Shown: positions 9,512-18,774, counted from the stretch's first letter. The stretch: 64,000 bases of DNA from Bordetella hinzii LMG 13501 (GCF_001548475.1 NZ_LRUJ01000005.1:1-64000), one strand, 5' to 3'. The notes: generated by a model not told the origin, from the sequence alone. A program made the numbers and translations.

Positions 9512-11590
9512 CTATACGCCGATCTTGCCGCCGTCGGCGCGCTGGATCACCACCGTCGACGAGCGCGGACGCACGACGCCGGTCGTGGCGACGGTCGCAT
9601 CATCGGTGTCGTAGGCCGGCCAGTTCACGGGATGCTGCACGTTCAGGAAGATCGAGGTGTAGTCCGGCGTGAAGGCAAAGCCGGTGATCTCGGCTTCGTT
9701 GGGGCCCACGAAGAAACGGCGCAGATCCGCCTGGTTGCCGGCATTGATGGCCGGACCGGTGCCGCTGCTGTCGGCCAGCGCGCCGGGAATGACGGCCAGC
9801 ATCTGGTCATTGACGGTGCGGGCCACGTCGTTGTTGCGGCCGTTGTCGATGCCATTGTCGGTCTGGATCCACAGGATGCCGCGGTCATCGAAGGCCAGGC
9901 CGTCGGGGCTGGCCAGCTCGTTCATGGCGGTCAGGCCCGAACGGTTGGTGTCCGCGTCGGCGCCGGCGCTCGATCCAAAAACGAAGATGTCCCACTTGAA
10001 CCGGGTCGAGCCGGGCTCGTCGTGCCAACGCACGATATGGCCGTTGACGTTATTCAGGCGCGGATTGGGCGGATTGGTGCCCGAGGCCGCATTGCGGCGC
10101 GTGTTGTTGGTCAGGCTCAGGTAGATGTCGCCATTGCCCGGATGCGTGGCGGTCCATTCCGGACGGTCCATGGGCGTGGCGCCCACGAAGTCCGCCGCGC
10201 CGCGGGTGTTGATGATGATGTTTTCCAGCGAGCCGAACTCATCGCCCAGCGTGCGGCCGCCGGCGCCGACCGTGGCCGGCGTCAGGGGCAGCCAGGTGCC
10301 GCTGCCGTCCTCGTCGAAGCGCGCGACATAGAGCGTGCCCTTGTCCAGGTACTTCGCGCCGACAGCCAGGCGGTCGGTGCGCTCGGCGTCCTTGGGATCC
10401 CAGACGGCTTCGGAAACGAAGCGGTAGATATATTCGAACTGCGAATCGTCGCCCGAGTAGAAGGAGACCGGCTTGCCCGCTTCCAGCTTGCTATAGGCGC
10501 AGCCCTCGTGGGCAAAGCGGCCCATGGCGGTGCGCTTGGTGGCGATGCTGTTCGGGTCATAGGGATCGATCTCGACCAGATAGCCGAAGCCGTTGACTTC
10601 ATTGCGCCAGTCCTGCGTGGCGTCGGCGCCCGTCGGCGTGACATTGAAGCGCGCAAACTCGCCCAGCACCTCGGAGGGATCGTTGGCGGCGCTTTCCCAG
10701 CCATAGCGGCCGGCCGTCGCGCTCACGCCGACGCGGACCTGGTGGGCCGGACGCGCCGCGGTGTTCACAAAGCAGGCCGCCCAGTTCTCTTCAGCCGTGA
10801 TGTACGTGCCCCAGGGCGTGGTGCCATTGCCGCAGTTGTTGTTGGTGCCGCGCACTTGCGAGCCATTGGGCGAGAACGGCGTCTTGACCCAGTCGGTGCC
10901 GGCGACGGGGCCGGCCAGCTTCATGGCCGTGGCGGAGGTGAAGCGGCGGTTATAGCGCGAGTTGTTGACGATGTTCCAGCTGCCGTTTTCCTTGCGGATG
11001 TGCATCACGGCCACGCCATGGGCGTTGATTTCCTTGCGGACTTCCTCGGCCGGACGCTTGCCAGCCACGCGCGTCGGGCCGTTGGGATGCAGCGCGCCCT
11101 GGTCGATGTATTCGTGGTTGACGACCAGCAAGCCCTCGGTCGAGCTGCCTTGCAGCGGGAAGTAATGCATGCCGTCATGGTGCATGCCGGTGGAGTTCAA
11201 CAGATCGTTGGAGCTGTTGTTGCCATTCTTGTCCCAGGGCTGGGCGTTGTCGTTGAGCGGCGTGCCCCAGGCGCCGAGGACATGGGCCACATAGCCCGCC
11301 GGCACGACACAGGCGTCGGTCATGGAAGCGGGCAGCGACTCGAAGCCCAGCTTCAGGGCCTGCGGCGGCGTGGTCGGCGTGGTGCCGCCGCCGTTGCCCG
11401 GCGCCGTGGCGTCATCGTCATCGCTGCCGCTGCTGCCGCAGGCGGCCAGGCCCAGCGAGCCCATGGTGGCCAGCGCGGCGAGGCTGCCGCGCATCACCGC
11501 GCGGCGCGACAGGTTGCGCTCGAGGATTTCGCTGAAGGGAAGGTTGCTGCTGGAGTTGCGGACGACCTTGTCTGTTATGGACTTGCTCAT
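9512..11590 (-). CDS. PhoX family phosphatase, Tat-exported
   Basis: A 692-residue protein of the PhoX/DUF839 family, calcium- and iron-dependent phosphatases of the periplasm. It has a late twin-arginine motif (L-S-R-R-A-V-M-R-G, residues about 28-36) and a hydrophobic stretch ending in L-A-A-C-G-S. That Cys could be a lipobox, so a Tat-exported lipoprotein is possible. An Asp/Gly/Thr-rich spacer follows. Family segments are V-V-N-H-E-Y, C-G-N-G-T-T-P-W-G-T-Y-I-T-A-E-E-N-W and A-S-P-D-G-L-A-F-D-D-R-G. A Pho-box-like site lies upstream. The exact substrate is unknown; alkaline phosphatase activity is the family expectation. Confidence 0.88.
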   Translation of the reverse strand: MSKSITDKVVRNSSSNLPFSEILERNLSRRAVMRGSLAALATMGSLGLAACGSSGSDDDDATAPGNGGGTTPTTPPQALKLGFESLPASMTDACVVPAGYVAHVLGAWGTPLNDNAQPWDKNGNNSSNDLLNSTGMHHDGMHYFPLQGSSTEGLLVVNHEYIDQGALHPNGPTRVAGKRPAEEVRKEINAHGVAVMHIRKENGSWNIVNNSRYNRRFTSATAMKLAGPVAGTDWVKTPFSPNGSQVRGTNNNCGNGTTPWGTYITAEENWAACFVNTAARPAHQVRVGVSATAGRYGWESAANDPSEVLGEFARFNVTPTGADATQDWRNEVNGFGYLVEIDPYDPNSIATKRTAMGRFAHEGCAYSKLEAGKPVSFYSGDDSQFEYIYRFVSEAVWDPKDAERTDRLAVGAKYLDKGTLYVARFDEDGSGTWLPLTPATVGAGGRTLGDEFGSLENIIINTRGAADFVGATPMDRPEWTATHPGNGDIYLSLTNNTRRNAASGTNPPNPRLNNVNGHIVRWHDEPGSTRFKWDIFVFGSSAGADADTNRSGLTAMNELASPDGLAFDDRGILWIQTDNGIDNGRNNDVARTVNDQMLAVIPGALADSSGTGPAINAGNQADLRRFFVGPNEAEITGFAFTPDYTSIFLNVQHPVNWPAYDTDDATVATTGVVRPRSSTVVIQRADGGKIGV

Positions 11591-11659
11591 GTGGGCTCCT
11601 GTCGTAGAGTCGCGCCAGTTGTGGGAAGCAAGATCCTAAGAACTGAACGTTAACCGCTC

Positions 11660-11677
11660 ATGACAGCAAGCTGAAAC
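11660..11677 (-). promoter_or_regulatory. Candidate Pho box upstream of the PhoX-like gene
   Basis: On the minus strand GTTTCAG-CTTG-CTGTCAT reads as two 7-base repeats with a 4-base spacer. The second is a perfect CTGTCAT and the first matches four of seven. It lies 70 bases upstream of the start codon, which fits PhoB activation. Confidence 0.35.
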
Positions 11678-11683
11678 ACGCGG

Positions 11684-12196
11684 CTAGCCGCGCCACCATT
11701 GCAACAGCGGGCGGTAGACGTCGGCCGCCAGATAAGGGCCCGCGCCCCACACCGCCGTCCAGGCCAGGGCGCCGATGGCATTGGCCGCGACAAAACGGTG
11801 AAACGGCATGCCGGCCGAACCGGCGATAAGGCCGTTGAGTTGGCGCAGCACCACCACGAAGCGAGCGCCCATCACGAGATAGACGCCGCGCTTGCGGAAC
11901 TGTTGTTCCAGCGACGCCAGCCGCTCGGGCGTGAGCTTGACCAGATGGCCATGGCGCAGCAGCAGGCGGCGCCCGCCGAAACGGCCGATGGCGTAGCCCG
12001 TGCAATCGCCCAGCACCGATCCCAGAAAGACCGCGGCCAGCAAGGCCGCCAGCGGCATCTCGCCGTGCACGGCCAGCAGCGAGGACAGCACCACGGCGGA
12101 CTCGCCCGGCACGGGCACGCCCATGGACTCCAGGTAGACACAGAGAAAGAGCGCCCAGGCGCCATAAACCAGCAGCAGGTGGTGCAGGGTCTGCAT
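11684..12196 (-). CDS. DedA family membrane protein (short paralogue)
   Basis: A 170-residue DedA/VTT inner-membrane protein. It has the E-S-M-G-V-P-V-P-G-E-S motif near residue 23, G-D-C-T-G-Y-A-I-G-R-F-G-G near 63 and G-A-R-F-V-V-V-L-R-Q-L-N-G with the functional Arg pair near 109. It is shorter than the 1292-1942 paralogue and the two are only distantly alike, so they are separate subfamilies rather than a recent duplication. It lies 38 bases from the lyase-like gene on the same strand and could be co-transcribed with it. Confidence 0.88.
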   Translation of the reverse strand: MQTLHHLLLVYGAWALFLCVYLESMGVPVPGESAVVLSSLLAVHGEMPLAALLAAVFLGSVLGDCTGYAIGRFGGRRLLLRHGHLVKLTPERLASLEQQFRKRGVYLVMGARFVVVLRQLNGLIAGSAGMPFHRFVAANAIGALAWTAVWGAGPYLAADVYRPLLQWWRG

Positions 12197-12234
12197 GGCC
12201 GTCGGGCAGGCACGCGGGCGCCTGCCCCTTGACG

Positions 12235-13065
12235 CTAGGCGGGGAGGCTCTCGCCGGCCCTCTCCAGCAGGCGGCGGGCGCGGGCGATGACAGGCGCATC
12301 GATCATCTTGCCGTCCAGCTTGAAAGCCGCCAGGCCGCTATCGCGGTGGGCGCGCACCACCTGGCGGGCCCATTCGAGATCGGCCAGCGGCGGCAGGAAG
12401 GCCTCGTGCACTACCGGCACCTGGGTCGGATGGATGCACAGCAGGCCGCCAAAGCCCATGTCGCGCGCCCGGATGGCCGCGGCGCGCAGGCCGCTCGTGT
12501 CCTGGATACCGGGAAAGACGCCATACAAAGGCTGCGCCAGGCCGGCCACCCGGCCATGCAGCAGCAGCTGCACGCGGGCGTGGTCCAGCACCAGGTCGGC
12601 GCCCTCGGTGTCGGGCGTCATGGACAGGTCCAGGGAATAGTCCAGTGAGCCGAAAGCCAGGCGCTGCACGCCGGGCGTGGCGGCGATCTCCGCCAGGTTG
12701 AGCACGCCCTGCGCCGTTTCGACGATGGGGATGACGGGGATATTGGTCTGCGCCGCATGGCGCACCTGGGCCATGCTCTCGGCCTTGGGCAGGACGATGC
12801 CGCTGACCGTGGCGCGCCCCCGCAGGGCTTGCAGGTCGGCGTCATGCCAGGGCGTGCTGGCGTCGTTGACGCGGACCCACAGGCGCACATCGGGATGCGC
12901 GTCCAGGAAGTCCAGCAGGGTCTGGCGGGCGCTGTCCTTGGCCAGATGCTCGACCGCGTCTTCGAGGTCGACGATGACGGTGTCGGCGCCGGTGGCCAGG
13001 GCCTTGGGGATGCGGTCCGGCCGGTTGGCGGGCACGAACAGCGCGGTTCGGATGACTGAGGACAT
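12235..13065 (-). CDS. HpcH/HpaI-family CoA ester lyase (citramalyl-CoA-lyase-like)
   Basis: A 276-residue TIM-barrel lyase of the citrate-lyase beta family. Visible blocks are F-V-P-A-N-R-P-D-R near residue 10, V-I-V-D-L-E-D-A-V (metal/acid residues), R-V-N-D, V-L-P-K-A-E-S and I-P-I-V-E-T-A-Q-G-V. Family members cleave citramalyl-CoA, malyl-CoA or citryl-CoA. Its ATG shares one base with the stop of the CaiB gene (TAATG), so the two are translationally coupled. With the CaiB transferase and the dehydratase, (S)-citramalyl-CoA is the most likely substrate, giving acetyl-CoA and pyruvate; that is inference from context. Confidence 0.85.
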   Translation of the reverse strand: MSSVIRTALFVPANRPDRIPKALATGADTVIVDLEDAVEHLAKDSARQTLLDFLDAHPDVRLWVRVNDASTPWHDADLQALRGRATVSGIVLPKAESMAQVRHAAQTNIPVIPIVETAQGVLNLAEIAATPGVQRLAFGSLDYSLDLSMTPDTEGADLVLDHARVQLLLHGRVAGLAQPLYGVFPGIQDTSGLRAAAIRARDMGFGGLLCIHPTQVPVVHEAFLPPLADLEWARQVVRAHRDSGLAAFKLDGKMIDAPVIARARRLLERAGESLPA

Positions 13066-14252
13066 TACACAACCTCCGCGGCATGCAGGCGCGCCACATC
13101 GTCGGGCGCATACCCCAACGATGCTAACACCGCGTCGGTGTTTTCGCCCACGGCCGGCACGGCGTCCATGCGCGGACTGAAGGCATTGTTGTGCGCCGGC
13201 GGCAGGAAGGACGGAATGCGGCCGGCCGGGCTGTCGATCTCGCGCCAGTTGTCGCGCGCCTTGAGCTGGGGATGCTCCCAGACGCCCTTCATGTCGTTGA
13301 CGCGGGCATTGGCGATCTGGGCCGCCTCCAGGCGGTCGGTGACCTCGTCGATGGTCAGCGCGGCAAAGGCCTGCACGATGAGCTGGCGCAGGCTGTCGCG
13401 GTTGGCCGTGCGGCGCGAATTGCTCTCGAAGCGGCTGTCGGCGGCCAATTCGGGCTGGCACAGCACCTGATCGCAGAACACCTTCCATTCGCGTTCGTTC
13501 TGCAGCCCCAGCATGATGGTCTTGCCGTCGCCCACCGGGAAGGGGCCGTAGGGATAGATGGTGGCATGGGAAGCCCCCGCGCGCGGCGGCGGCGGCGCGT
13601 CCTCGAAGGCGTAGTACATGGGATAGCCCATCCACTCCACCGTGCTCTCCAGCATGGAGACGTCGATGCGGCTGCCCCGCCCGGTCTTGCCGCGCAGCAG
13701 CAAGGCATTGAGGATGCCGCTATAGGCATACATGCCCGCGGCGATGTCCGAGATCGAGCAGCCCGCCTTGACCGGCTCGTCGGGCGTTCCGGTGACCGAC
13801 AAAAAGCCGCTTTCGCTCTGGATCAGCAGGTCATAGGCCTTCTTGTCCTGGTAGGGGCCGCCCTCGCCATAGCCGGAAATATCGCAGACGATCAGGCGCG
13901 GGAAGCGCTCGCTCAAGGCCTCGAAAGACAGGCCCAGGCGGGCCGCCGCGCCCGGGGCGAGGTTTTGCACCAGCACATCGGCCTCGGCCAGCAGGCGCTG
14001 CATGATCTCGCCCGCCTCGGGCTTCTTGAGATCGAGCGTGAGGCTCTCCTTGGAACGGTTGGTCCAGATGAAGTGCGAGGCCTGTCCGCGCACGCGCTCA
14101 TCGTAGCGGCGGGCGAAATCGCCCACGCCCGGCCGCTCGACCTTGATGACGCGCGCGCCCATATCGGCCAATTGCCGGGTGCAGAAAGGCGCGGCGATGG
14201 CATGTTCCAGGCTGACGACAGTGATGCCGTCCAGGGGACGCGGGGCGCTCAT
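13065..14252 (-). CDS. CaiB/BaiF family class III CoA-transferase
   Basis: A 395-residue family III CoA-transferase. It begins P-L-D-G-I-T-V-V-S-L-E-H-A-I-A-A-P-F, has the V-I-K-V-E-R-P-G-V-G-D block, and the catalytic Asp in A-Y-D-L-L-I-Q-S-E-S-G near residue 165. It would move CoA between carboxylic acids, for example from succinyl-CoA. It sits between a MaoC/HTD2-like dehydratase (4-base overlap) and a CoA ester lyase (1-base overlap). That three-gene layout matches the class of itaconate or citramalate CoA-transferases. Confidence 0.87.
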   Translation of the reverse strand: MSAPRPLDGITVVSLEHAIAAPFCTRQLADMGARVIKVERPGVGDFARRYDERVRGQASHFIWTNRSKESLTLDLKKPEAGEIMQRLLAEADVLVQNLAPGAAARLGLSFEALSERFPRLIVCDISGYGEGGPYQDKKAYDLLIQSESGFLSVTGTPDEPVKAGCSISDIAAGMYAYSGILNALLLRGKTGRGSRIDVSMLESTVEWMGYPMYYAFEDAPPPPRAGASHATIYPYGPFPVGDGKTIMLGLQNEREWKVFCDQVLCQPELAADSRFESNSRRTANRDSLRQLIVQAFAALTIDEVTDRLEAAQIANARVNDMKGVWEHPQLKARDNWREIDSPAGRIPSFLPPAHNNAFSPRMDAVPAVGENTDAVLASLGYAPDDVARLHAAEVV

Positions 14253-15079
14253 GCTTCGAACCTCAGTTCGGCCTGGTGCGCCAGCGTGCCGTCCTGCTCG
14301 GCCCACAGCCGGGCCAGGCCGGGCTCCTGGATCGCGCCGGCGACCGTGAAGGGCCGGGGGGAGATGAGCGGACGCAGGCCGCGATAGGCGAAGTGCTTCA
14401 GGCGCGCCTCGGGATGGGCGCGGCAGAAAGCCGACAGCATGGACGTGGCGATCAACGGGCCGTGCACGACCAGGCCGGGATAGCCCTCGACCTCGGTCAC
14501 ATAGGGATGGTCATAGTGGATGCGATGGCCATTGAAGGTCACGGCCGAGTAGCGGAACAGCAGCACCGCGCTGGGCTCGACGGTCTCGCTCCATTGGCCC
14601 TGGGGCGCGGCTTCGCTGCCCTCCAGCTTGGGCGGCGACGGCTGCCGGTAGACGATGTCCTGCTCTTCGACGATGGCGGCCTGTCCTTCTTGCAGGAACT
14701 CATGGCGCACGGTGACGAACAGCAGGCTGCCGGTGCGGCCGGTCTTTTCCTTGATATCGGCGACCGTGGAGACACGCTCGGCCGGCACCCCCACCTTCAG
14801 CGGCTGGTGGAACGCCACGCGCCCGCCCGCCCACATGCGGTTGCGGTCATCGGCCGGTGGCAGGAAGCCGCCCCGCGCCGGATGGCCGTCGCGGCCCAGG
14901 CCGGCCATATCGGCCGTCTTGATGAAATAGGCCCATTGCCACAGGGGCGGCAAGGCTTGGCCCGCGGCCGGCGCGGCCACCCCCAAGGTGGCGGCGATGC
15001 GCGCCGCGTGCACCGGATCCAGGGCGTCGGCCATGCGTTCGGTGCTGCCGATCCACTGGTCTAGAGCCTGCTCAGACAT
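14249..15079 (-). CDS. MaoC/HTD2-like hot-dog dehydratase (itaconyl- or mesaconyl-CoA hydratase type)
   Basis: A 276-residue protein with an N-terminal degenerate and a C-terminal active hot-dog fold, the form seen in mesaconyl-C4-CoA hydratase and itaconyl-CoA hydratase. The C-terminal half has F-R-Y-S-A-V-T-F-N-G-H-R-I-H-Y-D and the P-G-L-V-V-H-G-P-L segment, which carry the hydratase His/Asp residues. It is the first gene of the three-gene operon. A good ribosome binding site (AAGGAG, 8 bases before the ATG) supports the start. The specific substrate is inferred only from its partners. Confidence 0.83.
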   Translation of the reverse strand: MSEQALDQWIGSTERMADALDPVHAARIAATLGVAAPAAGQALPPLWQWAYFIKTADMAGLGRDGHPARGGFLPPADDRNRMWAGGRVAFHQPLKVGVPAERVSTVADIKEKTGRTGSLLFVTVRHEFLQEGQAAIVEEQDIVYRQPSPPKLEGSEAAPQGQWSETVEPSAVLLFRYSAVTFNGHRIHYDHPYVTEVEGYPGLVVHGPLIATSMLSAFCRAHPEARLKHFAYRGLRPLISPRPFTVAGAIQEPGLARLWAEQDGTLAHQAELRFEA

Positions 15080-15208
15080 GAATTCGCTCCTTTGCGTATA
15101 GTCCCCGGGAGCATGCCGGGGCCGGCGGGGACTGTAAATTCGTTTTTGCTCAAGCCGGGGTTTGCTCCGGCTTAATGGGTGCGTAAAGGCTTCGGGAACC
15201 CGGCGGCG

Positions 15209-15233
15209 AAAAAAAACCGCCCGAAGGCGGTTT
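15209..15233 (-). terminator. Rho-independent terminator of the fumarase gene
   Basis: A stem of AAACCGCC with GGCGGTTT (15214-15221 and 15226-15233), followed on the minus strand by an eight-base T-run, 10 bases after the fumarase stop codon. Confidence 0.85.
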
Positions 15234-15242
15234 GTGCCGGGA

Positions 15243-16766
15243 TCAAGCCACGGCGACCGGGATCTTGCCGATCTTGGCCTGCCACTCCTTGGGGCCGGTG
15301 GTGTGCACCGACACCCCCTGGGCGTCCACGGCGACGGTCACGGGCATGTCCTTGACGTCGAACTCGTAGATGGCTTCCATGCCGAGGTCTTCGAAGGCCA
15401 GCACGCGGGCTTCGCGGATGGCCTTGGACACCAGGTAGGCGGCGCCCCCGACGGCCATCAGGTAGGCCGATTGATGCTTCTTGATGGCCTCGATGGCCAC
15501 CGGGCCGCGCTCGGACTTGCCGATCATGGAGATCAGGCCGGTCTGGGCCAGCATCATTTCGGTGAACTTGTCCATGCGGGTCGCGGTGGTGGGGCCGGCC
15601 GGGCCGACCACTTCGTCGCGCACCGGATCGACCGGGCCCACGTAGTAGATGACCCGGTTGGTGAAGTCCACCGGCAGCTTCTCGCCGCGCGCCAGCATGT
15701 CCTGGATGCGCTTGTGCGCGGCGTCGCGGCCGGTCAGCATCTTGCCGGACAGCAGCAGGGTCTGCCCCGGCTTCCAGCTGGCCACTTCCTCGCGGGTCAA
15801 CGTATCCAGGTTGACCTGCTTGGACTTGTTGTAGTCCGGCGCCCAATGCACATCGGGCCATTCGCTCAGCGACGGCGGGTCCAGGCGGGCCGGGCCGGAA
15901 CCGTCCAGCACGAAGTGCGCATGGCGGGTGGCCGCGCAATTGGGGATCATGGCCACGGGCTTGGAGGCCGCGTGGGTCGGGAAGGTGTGGATCTTGACGT
16001 CCAGCACGGTCGTCAGGCCGCCCAGGCCCTGCGCGCCGATGCCCAGCGCGTTGACCTTTTCATAGAGTTCGATGCGCAGCTCTTCGAGCTTGTTCTGCGG
16101 GCCGCGGGCCAGCAGTTCGTACATATCGATGTCTTCCATCAGCGACTGCTTGGCCATCAGCATGGCCTTCTCGGCCGTGCCGCCCACGCCAATGCCCAGC
16201 ATGCCCGGCGGGCACCAGCCCGCGCCCATGGTCGGCACCGTCTTGAGCACCCAATCGACCAGCGAGTCGCTGGGATTGAGCATGACAAACTTGGTCTTGT
16301 TCTCGGAGCCGCCGCCCTTGGAAGCCACTTGCACGTCGACCGTGTTGCCGGGCACCAGGTCGACGTGCAGGATACAGGGGGTGTTGTCGCGCGTGTTCTT
16401 GCGGGCGAAGAGCGGGTCGTCCAGGACCGAGGCGCGCAGCGGGTTGTCCGGGTTGGTATAGCCGCGGCGCACGCCTTCATCGCAGAGTTCCTGCAGGCTG
16501 CGCCGGGTGTCAAAGCGCACGTCCATGCCGATCTTCAGGAAGACGTTGACGATGCCGGTGTCCTGGCACAGCGGGCGCTTGCCTTCGGCGCACATGCGCG
16601 AGTTGGTCAGGATCTGGGCCATCGCGTCGCGCGCGGCCGGGCTTTCCTCGCGCTCGTAGGCGCGCGCCAGATGGCGGATGTAGTCAACGGGATGGTAGTA
16701 GCTGATGAACTGGATCCCGTCGGCGATCGACTGGATCAGGTCTTCTTCTTTGATGGTGACGGTCAT
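15243..16766 (-). CDS. Class I fumarate hydratase
   Basis: A 507-residue [4Fe-4S] fumarase of the single-chain class I type (FumA/FumB-like), interconverting fumarate and malate. Cluster Cys residues appear in L-C-Q-D-T-G near residue 108, G-A-G-W-C-P-P-G-M and P-N-C-A-A-T-R-H. The C-terminal beta domain has G-P-A-G-P-T-T-A-T-R-M-D-K near 375. The start MTVTIKEEDLI was preferred over a 34-residue upstream extension rich in Arg and Ser. It has its own terminator and lies just upstream of the dehydratase-CaiB-lyase operon. Class I fumarases can also hydrate mesaconate to (S)-citramalate, which would link it to that operon. Confidence 0.95.
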   Translation of the reverse strand: MTVTIKEEDLIQSIADGIQFISYYHPVDYIRHLARAYEREESPAARDAMAQILTNSRMCAEGKRPLCQDTGIVNVFLKIGMDVRFDTRRSLQELCDEGVRRGYTNPDNPLRASVLDDPLFARKNTRDNTPCILHVDLVPGNTVDVQVASKGGGSENKTKFVMLNPSDSLVDWVLKTVPTMGAGWCPPGMLGIGVGGTAEKAMLMAKQSLMEDIDMYELLARGPQNKLEELRIELYEKVNALGIGAQGLGGLTTVLDVKIHTFPTHAASKPVAMIPNCAATRHAHFVLDGSGPARLDPPSLSEWPDVHWAPDYNKSKQVNLDTLTREEVASWKPGQTLLLSGKMLTGRDAAHKRIQDMLARGEKLPVDFTNRVIYYVGPVDPVRDEVVGPAGPTTATRMDKFTEMMLAQTGLISMIGKSERGPVAIEAIKKHQSAYLMAVGGAAYLVSKAIREARVLAFEDLGMEAIYEFDVKDMPVTVAVDAQGVSVHTTGPKEWQAKIGKIPVAVA

Positions 16767-16830
16767 GGCATTACGGTGAGAAACAACGGGAACATTCGGC
16801 CGGACGCGGCGCCCGGCCCTGGAACGGATT

Positions 16831-17598
16831 TTATTTGCCTTGCCAGACGGGCTTGCGCTTCTCGGCAAAGGCGGTGGCGCCTTCCTTGGCGTCGGCGGAT
16901 GTGAAGATGTGGGCGATCAGCGGACGCTGGCGGTCGAACATGCCTTCCTGGTCCCAGTCCAGCGACTGCTGCACGATGCTCTTGGCGGTCTGCACGGCCA
17001 GCGGGCCGTTCTCGACGATGACGCGCGCCAGGGCCAGGGCGCCTTCCAGCGCCTGGCCGGCCTCGGTCAGACGGTTGACCAGGCCCAGCTGGTGGGCGCG
17101 CTCGGCGCCCAGCATATCGCCGGTCAGGATGATTTCCATGGCGACGTGGTAAGGCAGGCGGCGCGGCAGGCGCATCATGCCGCCCGAGCCGGCCACCAGG
17201 CCGCGCTTGACTTCGGGCAGGCCGAACTTGGCGTTGCCGGCGGCCACGATAAGATCGCAGGCCAGGGCCATTTCGCAGCCCCCGGCCAGGGCATAGCCCT
17301 CCACCGCGGCGATCAGCGGCTTCTTGGGCGGGCGTTCGTTCAGGCCGGCAAAGCCGCGTCCCGGGATCAGCGGGCGCTGGCCGCTCTGGGCGAAGGCCTT
17401 GAGGTCCATGCCCGAGGAGAACGTGCCACCGGCGCCGGTCAGGATGCCGATGCGGATATCGTCGCGCGCATCGAGCTGGTCGAGCGCGGCGGCCATGGCC
17501 TGGGCGGTCTCCAGGTTGATGGCGTTCTTGGCCTCGGGGCGGTTCACCGTGATGATCTGGATACCGTCGGTGACTTCCACCTTGATGAGTTCGGACAT
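16831..17598 (-). CDS. Enoyl-CoA hydratase/isomerase (crotonase family)
   Basis: A 255-residue crotonase-fold enzyme. It has the oxyanion-hole segment G-T-F-S-S-G-M-D-L-K-A-F near residue 58, the E-G-Y-A-L-A-G-G-C-E-M-A-L-A-C-D block with one catalytic Glu near residue 110, and F-G-L-P-E-V-K-R-G with the second. It should hydrate trans-2-enoyl-CoA substrates; chain length is not evident. It lies 64 bases before the fumarase gene on the same strand and divergent from glyQ. Confidence 0.92.
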   Translation of the reverse strand: MSELIKVEVTDGIQIITVNRPEAKNAINLETAQAMAAALDQLDARDDIRIGILTGAGGTFSSGMDLKAFAQSGQRPLIPGRGFAGLNERPPKKPLIAAVEGYALAGGCEMALACDLIVAAGNAKFGLPEVKRGLVAGSGGMMRLPRRLPYHVAMEIILTGDMLGAERAHQLGLVNRLTEAGQALEGALALARVIVENGPLAVQTAKSIVQQSLDWDQEGMFDRQRPLIAHIFTSADAKEGATAFAEKRKPVWQGK

Positions 17599-17752
17599 GC
17601 TGGCTCCTTCCTGTAGCCCCGGGCGCGCCGGGTTTTATATAAGACTTGGGCAAACAGCAATGATACGACCAATGCCCGGACACCGTCCCGCCCCCAGTCC
17701 ACGCCACGGCCGTCCCCCCCACGGAATCCGACCCCTTTTCTACCGCCCCCGG

Positions 17753-17770
17753 GGCGCGATAAATCGCGCC
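17753..17770. promoter_or_regulatory. Near-perfect 18-bp palindrome upstream of glyQ
   Basis: GGCGCGAT and ATCGCGCC flank a central AA, 92 bases before the glyQ start in the divergent interval. It may be an operator. No matching regulator is encoded beside it. Confidence 0.3.
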
Positions 17771-17861
17771 GCGCCGGCGCCTGCCGCCGGGGATGGCCGC
17801 AAGCCAGTTAAAATCTACGGTTTTCCCGCGTCAGCGCACCCGGCCCCGGGCCACGAACCCT

Positions 17862-18773
17862 ATGCTTACCTTTCAGCAAATCATCCTCACGCTCCAGGAG
17901 TACTGGGACAAACAAGGTTGCGCCCTGCTGCAGCCCTATGACATGGAAGTCGGCGCCGGTACCTCGCACACGGCGACCTTCCTGCGCGCCATCGGGCCCG
18001 AACCCTGGCGCGCGGCCTATGTCCAGCCCTCGCGCCGCCCCAAGGACGGCCGCTACGGCGAAAACCCCAACCGCCTGCAGCACTACTACCAATACCAGGT
18101 GGTGCTCAAGCCGGCCCCTCCGGAAATCCTCGACCTGTACATCGGTTCGCTCAAGGCCCTGGGCATCGATCCGGCCGAGCACGACATCCGTTTCGTCGAA
18201 GACGACTGGGAAAATCCCACGCTGGGCGCCTGGGGCCTGGGTTGGGAAGTCTGGCTCAACGGCATGGAAGTGACGCAGTTCACGTATTTCCAGCAGGTCG
18301 GCGGACTGGACTGCACGCCCACCACCGGCGAGATCACCTATGGCCTGGAACGCCTGGCCATGTACCTGCAAGGCGTCGAAAGCGTGTACGACCTGGTCTG
18401 GACCGAAGGAAGCCGCGGCCGCCGCGTGCTCTACCGCGATGTCTTCCACCAGAACGAAGTCGAGCAATCCACCTACAACTTCGAGCATTCCTCGGCCGAG
18501 ATGCTGTTCTCGCACTTCAACGACTATGAAGCCGAGGCCAAGCGCCTGATGGACGTGCCGCTGGCCCTGCCGGCCTACGAGGCCGCCCTGAAGGCCGCGC
18601 ACACCTTCAATATGCTGGACGCGCGAGGCGCCATCAGCGTGACCGAGCGCGCCGCCTATATCGGCCGCATCCGCAACCTGTCGCGCGCCGTCGCGCAGGC
18701 CTATTACGACTCCCGTGAACGACTGGGCTTTCCCATGCTGGGCGGCAGCGCCCCCGCCGGGGAGGCCGCCTGA
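17862..18773 (+). CDS. glyQ: Glycyl-tRNA synthetase alpha subunit
   Basis: A 303-residue class II synthetase alpha subunit that forms an alpha2beta2 enzyme with GlyS and activates glycine. The highly conserved start [10 protein letters not shown], the motif [13 protein letters not shown] and [14 protein letters not shown] are clear. The ATG chosen gives the standard family length; the frame upstream is not conserved. It is one base apart from glyS. Confidence 0.98.
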   Translation: MLTFQQIILTLQEYWDKQGCALLQPYDMEVGAGTSHTATFLRAIGPEPWRAAYVQPSRRPKDGRYGENPNRLQHYYQYQVVLKPAPPEILDLYIGSLKALGIDPAEHDIRFVEDDWENPTLGAWGLGWEVWLNGMEVTQFTYFQQVGGLDCTPTTGEITYGLERLAMYLQGVESVYDLVWTEGSRGRRVLYRDVFHQNEVEQSTYNFEHSSAEMLFSHFNDYEAEAKRLMDVPLALPAYEAALKAAHTFNMLDARGAISVTERAAYIGRIRNLSRAVAQAYYDSRERLGFPMLGGSAPAGEAA

Positions 18774-18774
18774 C

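Noticed and set aside
9632-11653. 673-residue plus-strand frame across the PhoX-like gene
   Set aside because: No recognisable domain; antisense to a clear PhoX family coding sequence with Tat signal.
15152-15173. Inverted repeat AAGCCGG...CCGGCTT as a terminator
   Set aside because: No T-run on either side in the correct orientation; the true fumarase terminator is at 15209-15233.
15162-16904. 580-residue plus-strand frame across the fumarase gene
   Set aside because: Antisense to class I fumarase, and it runs through that gene's terminator.
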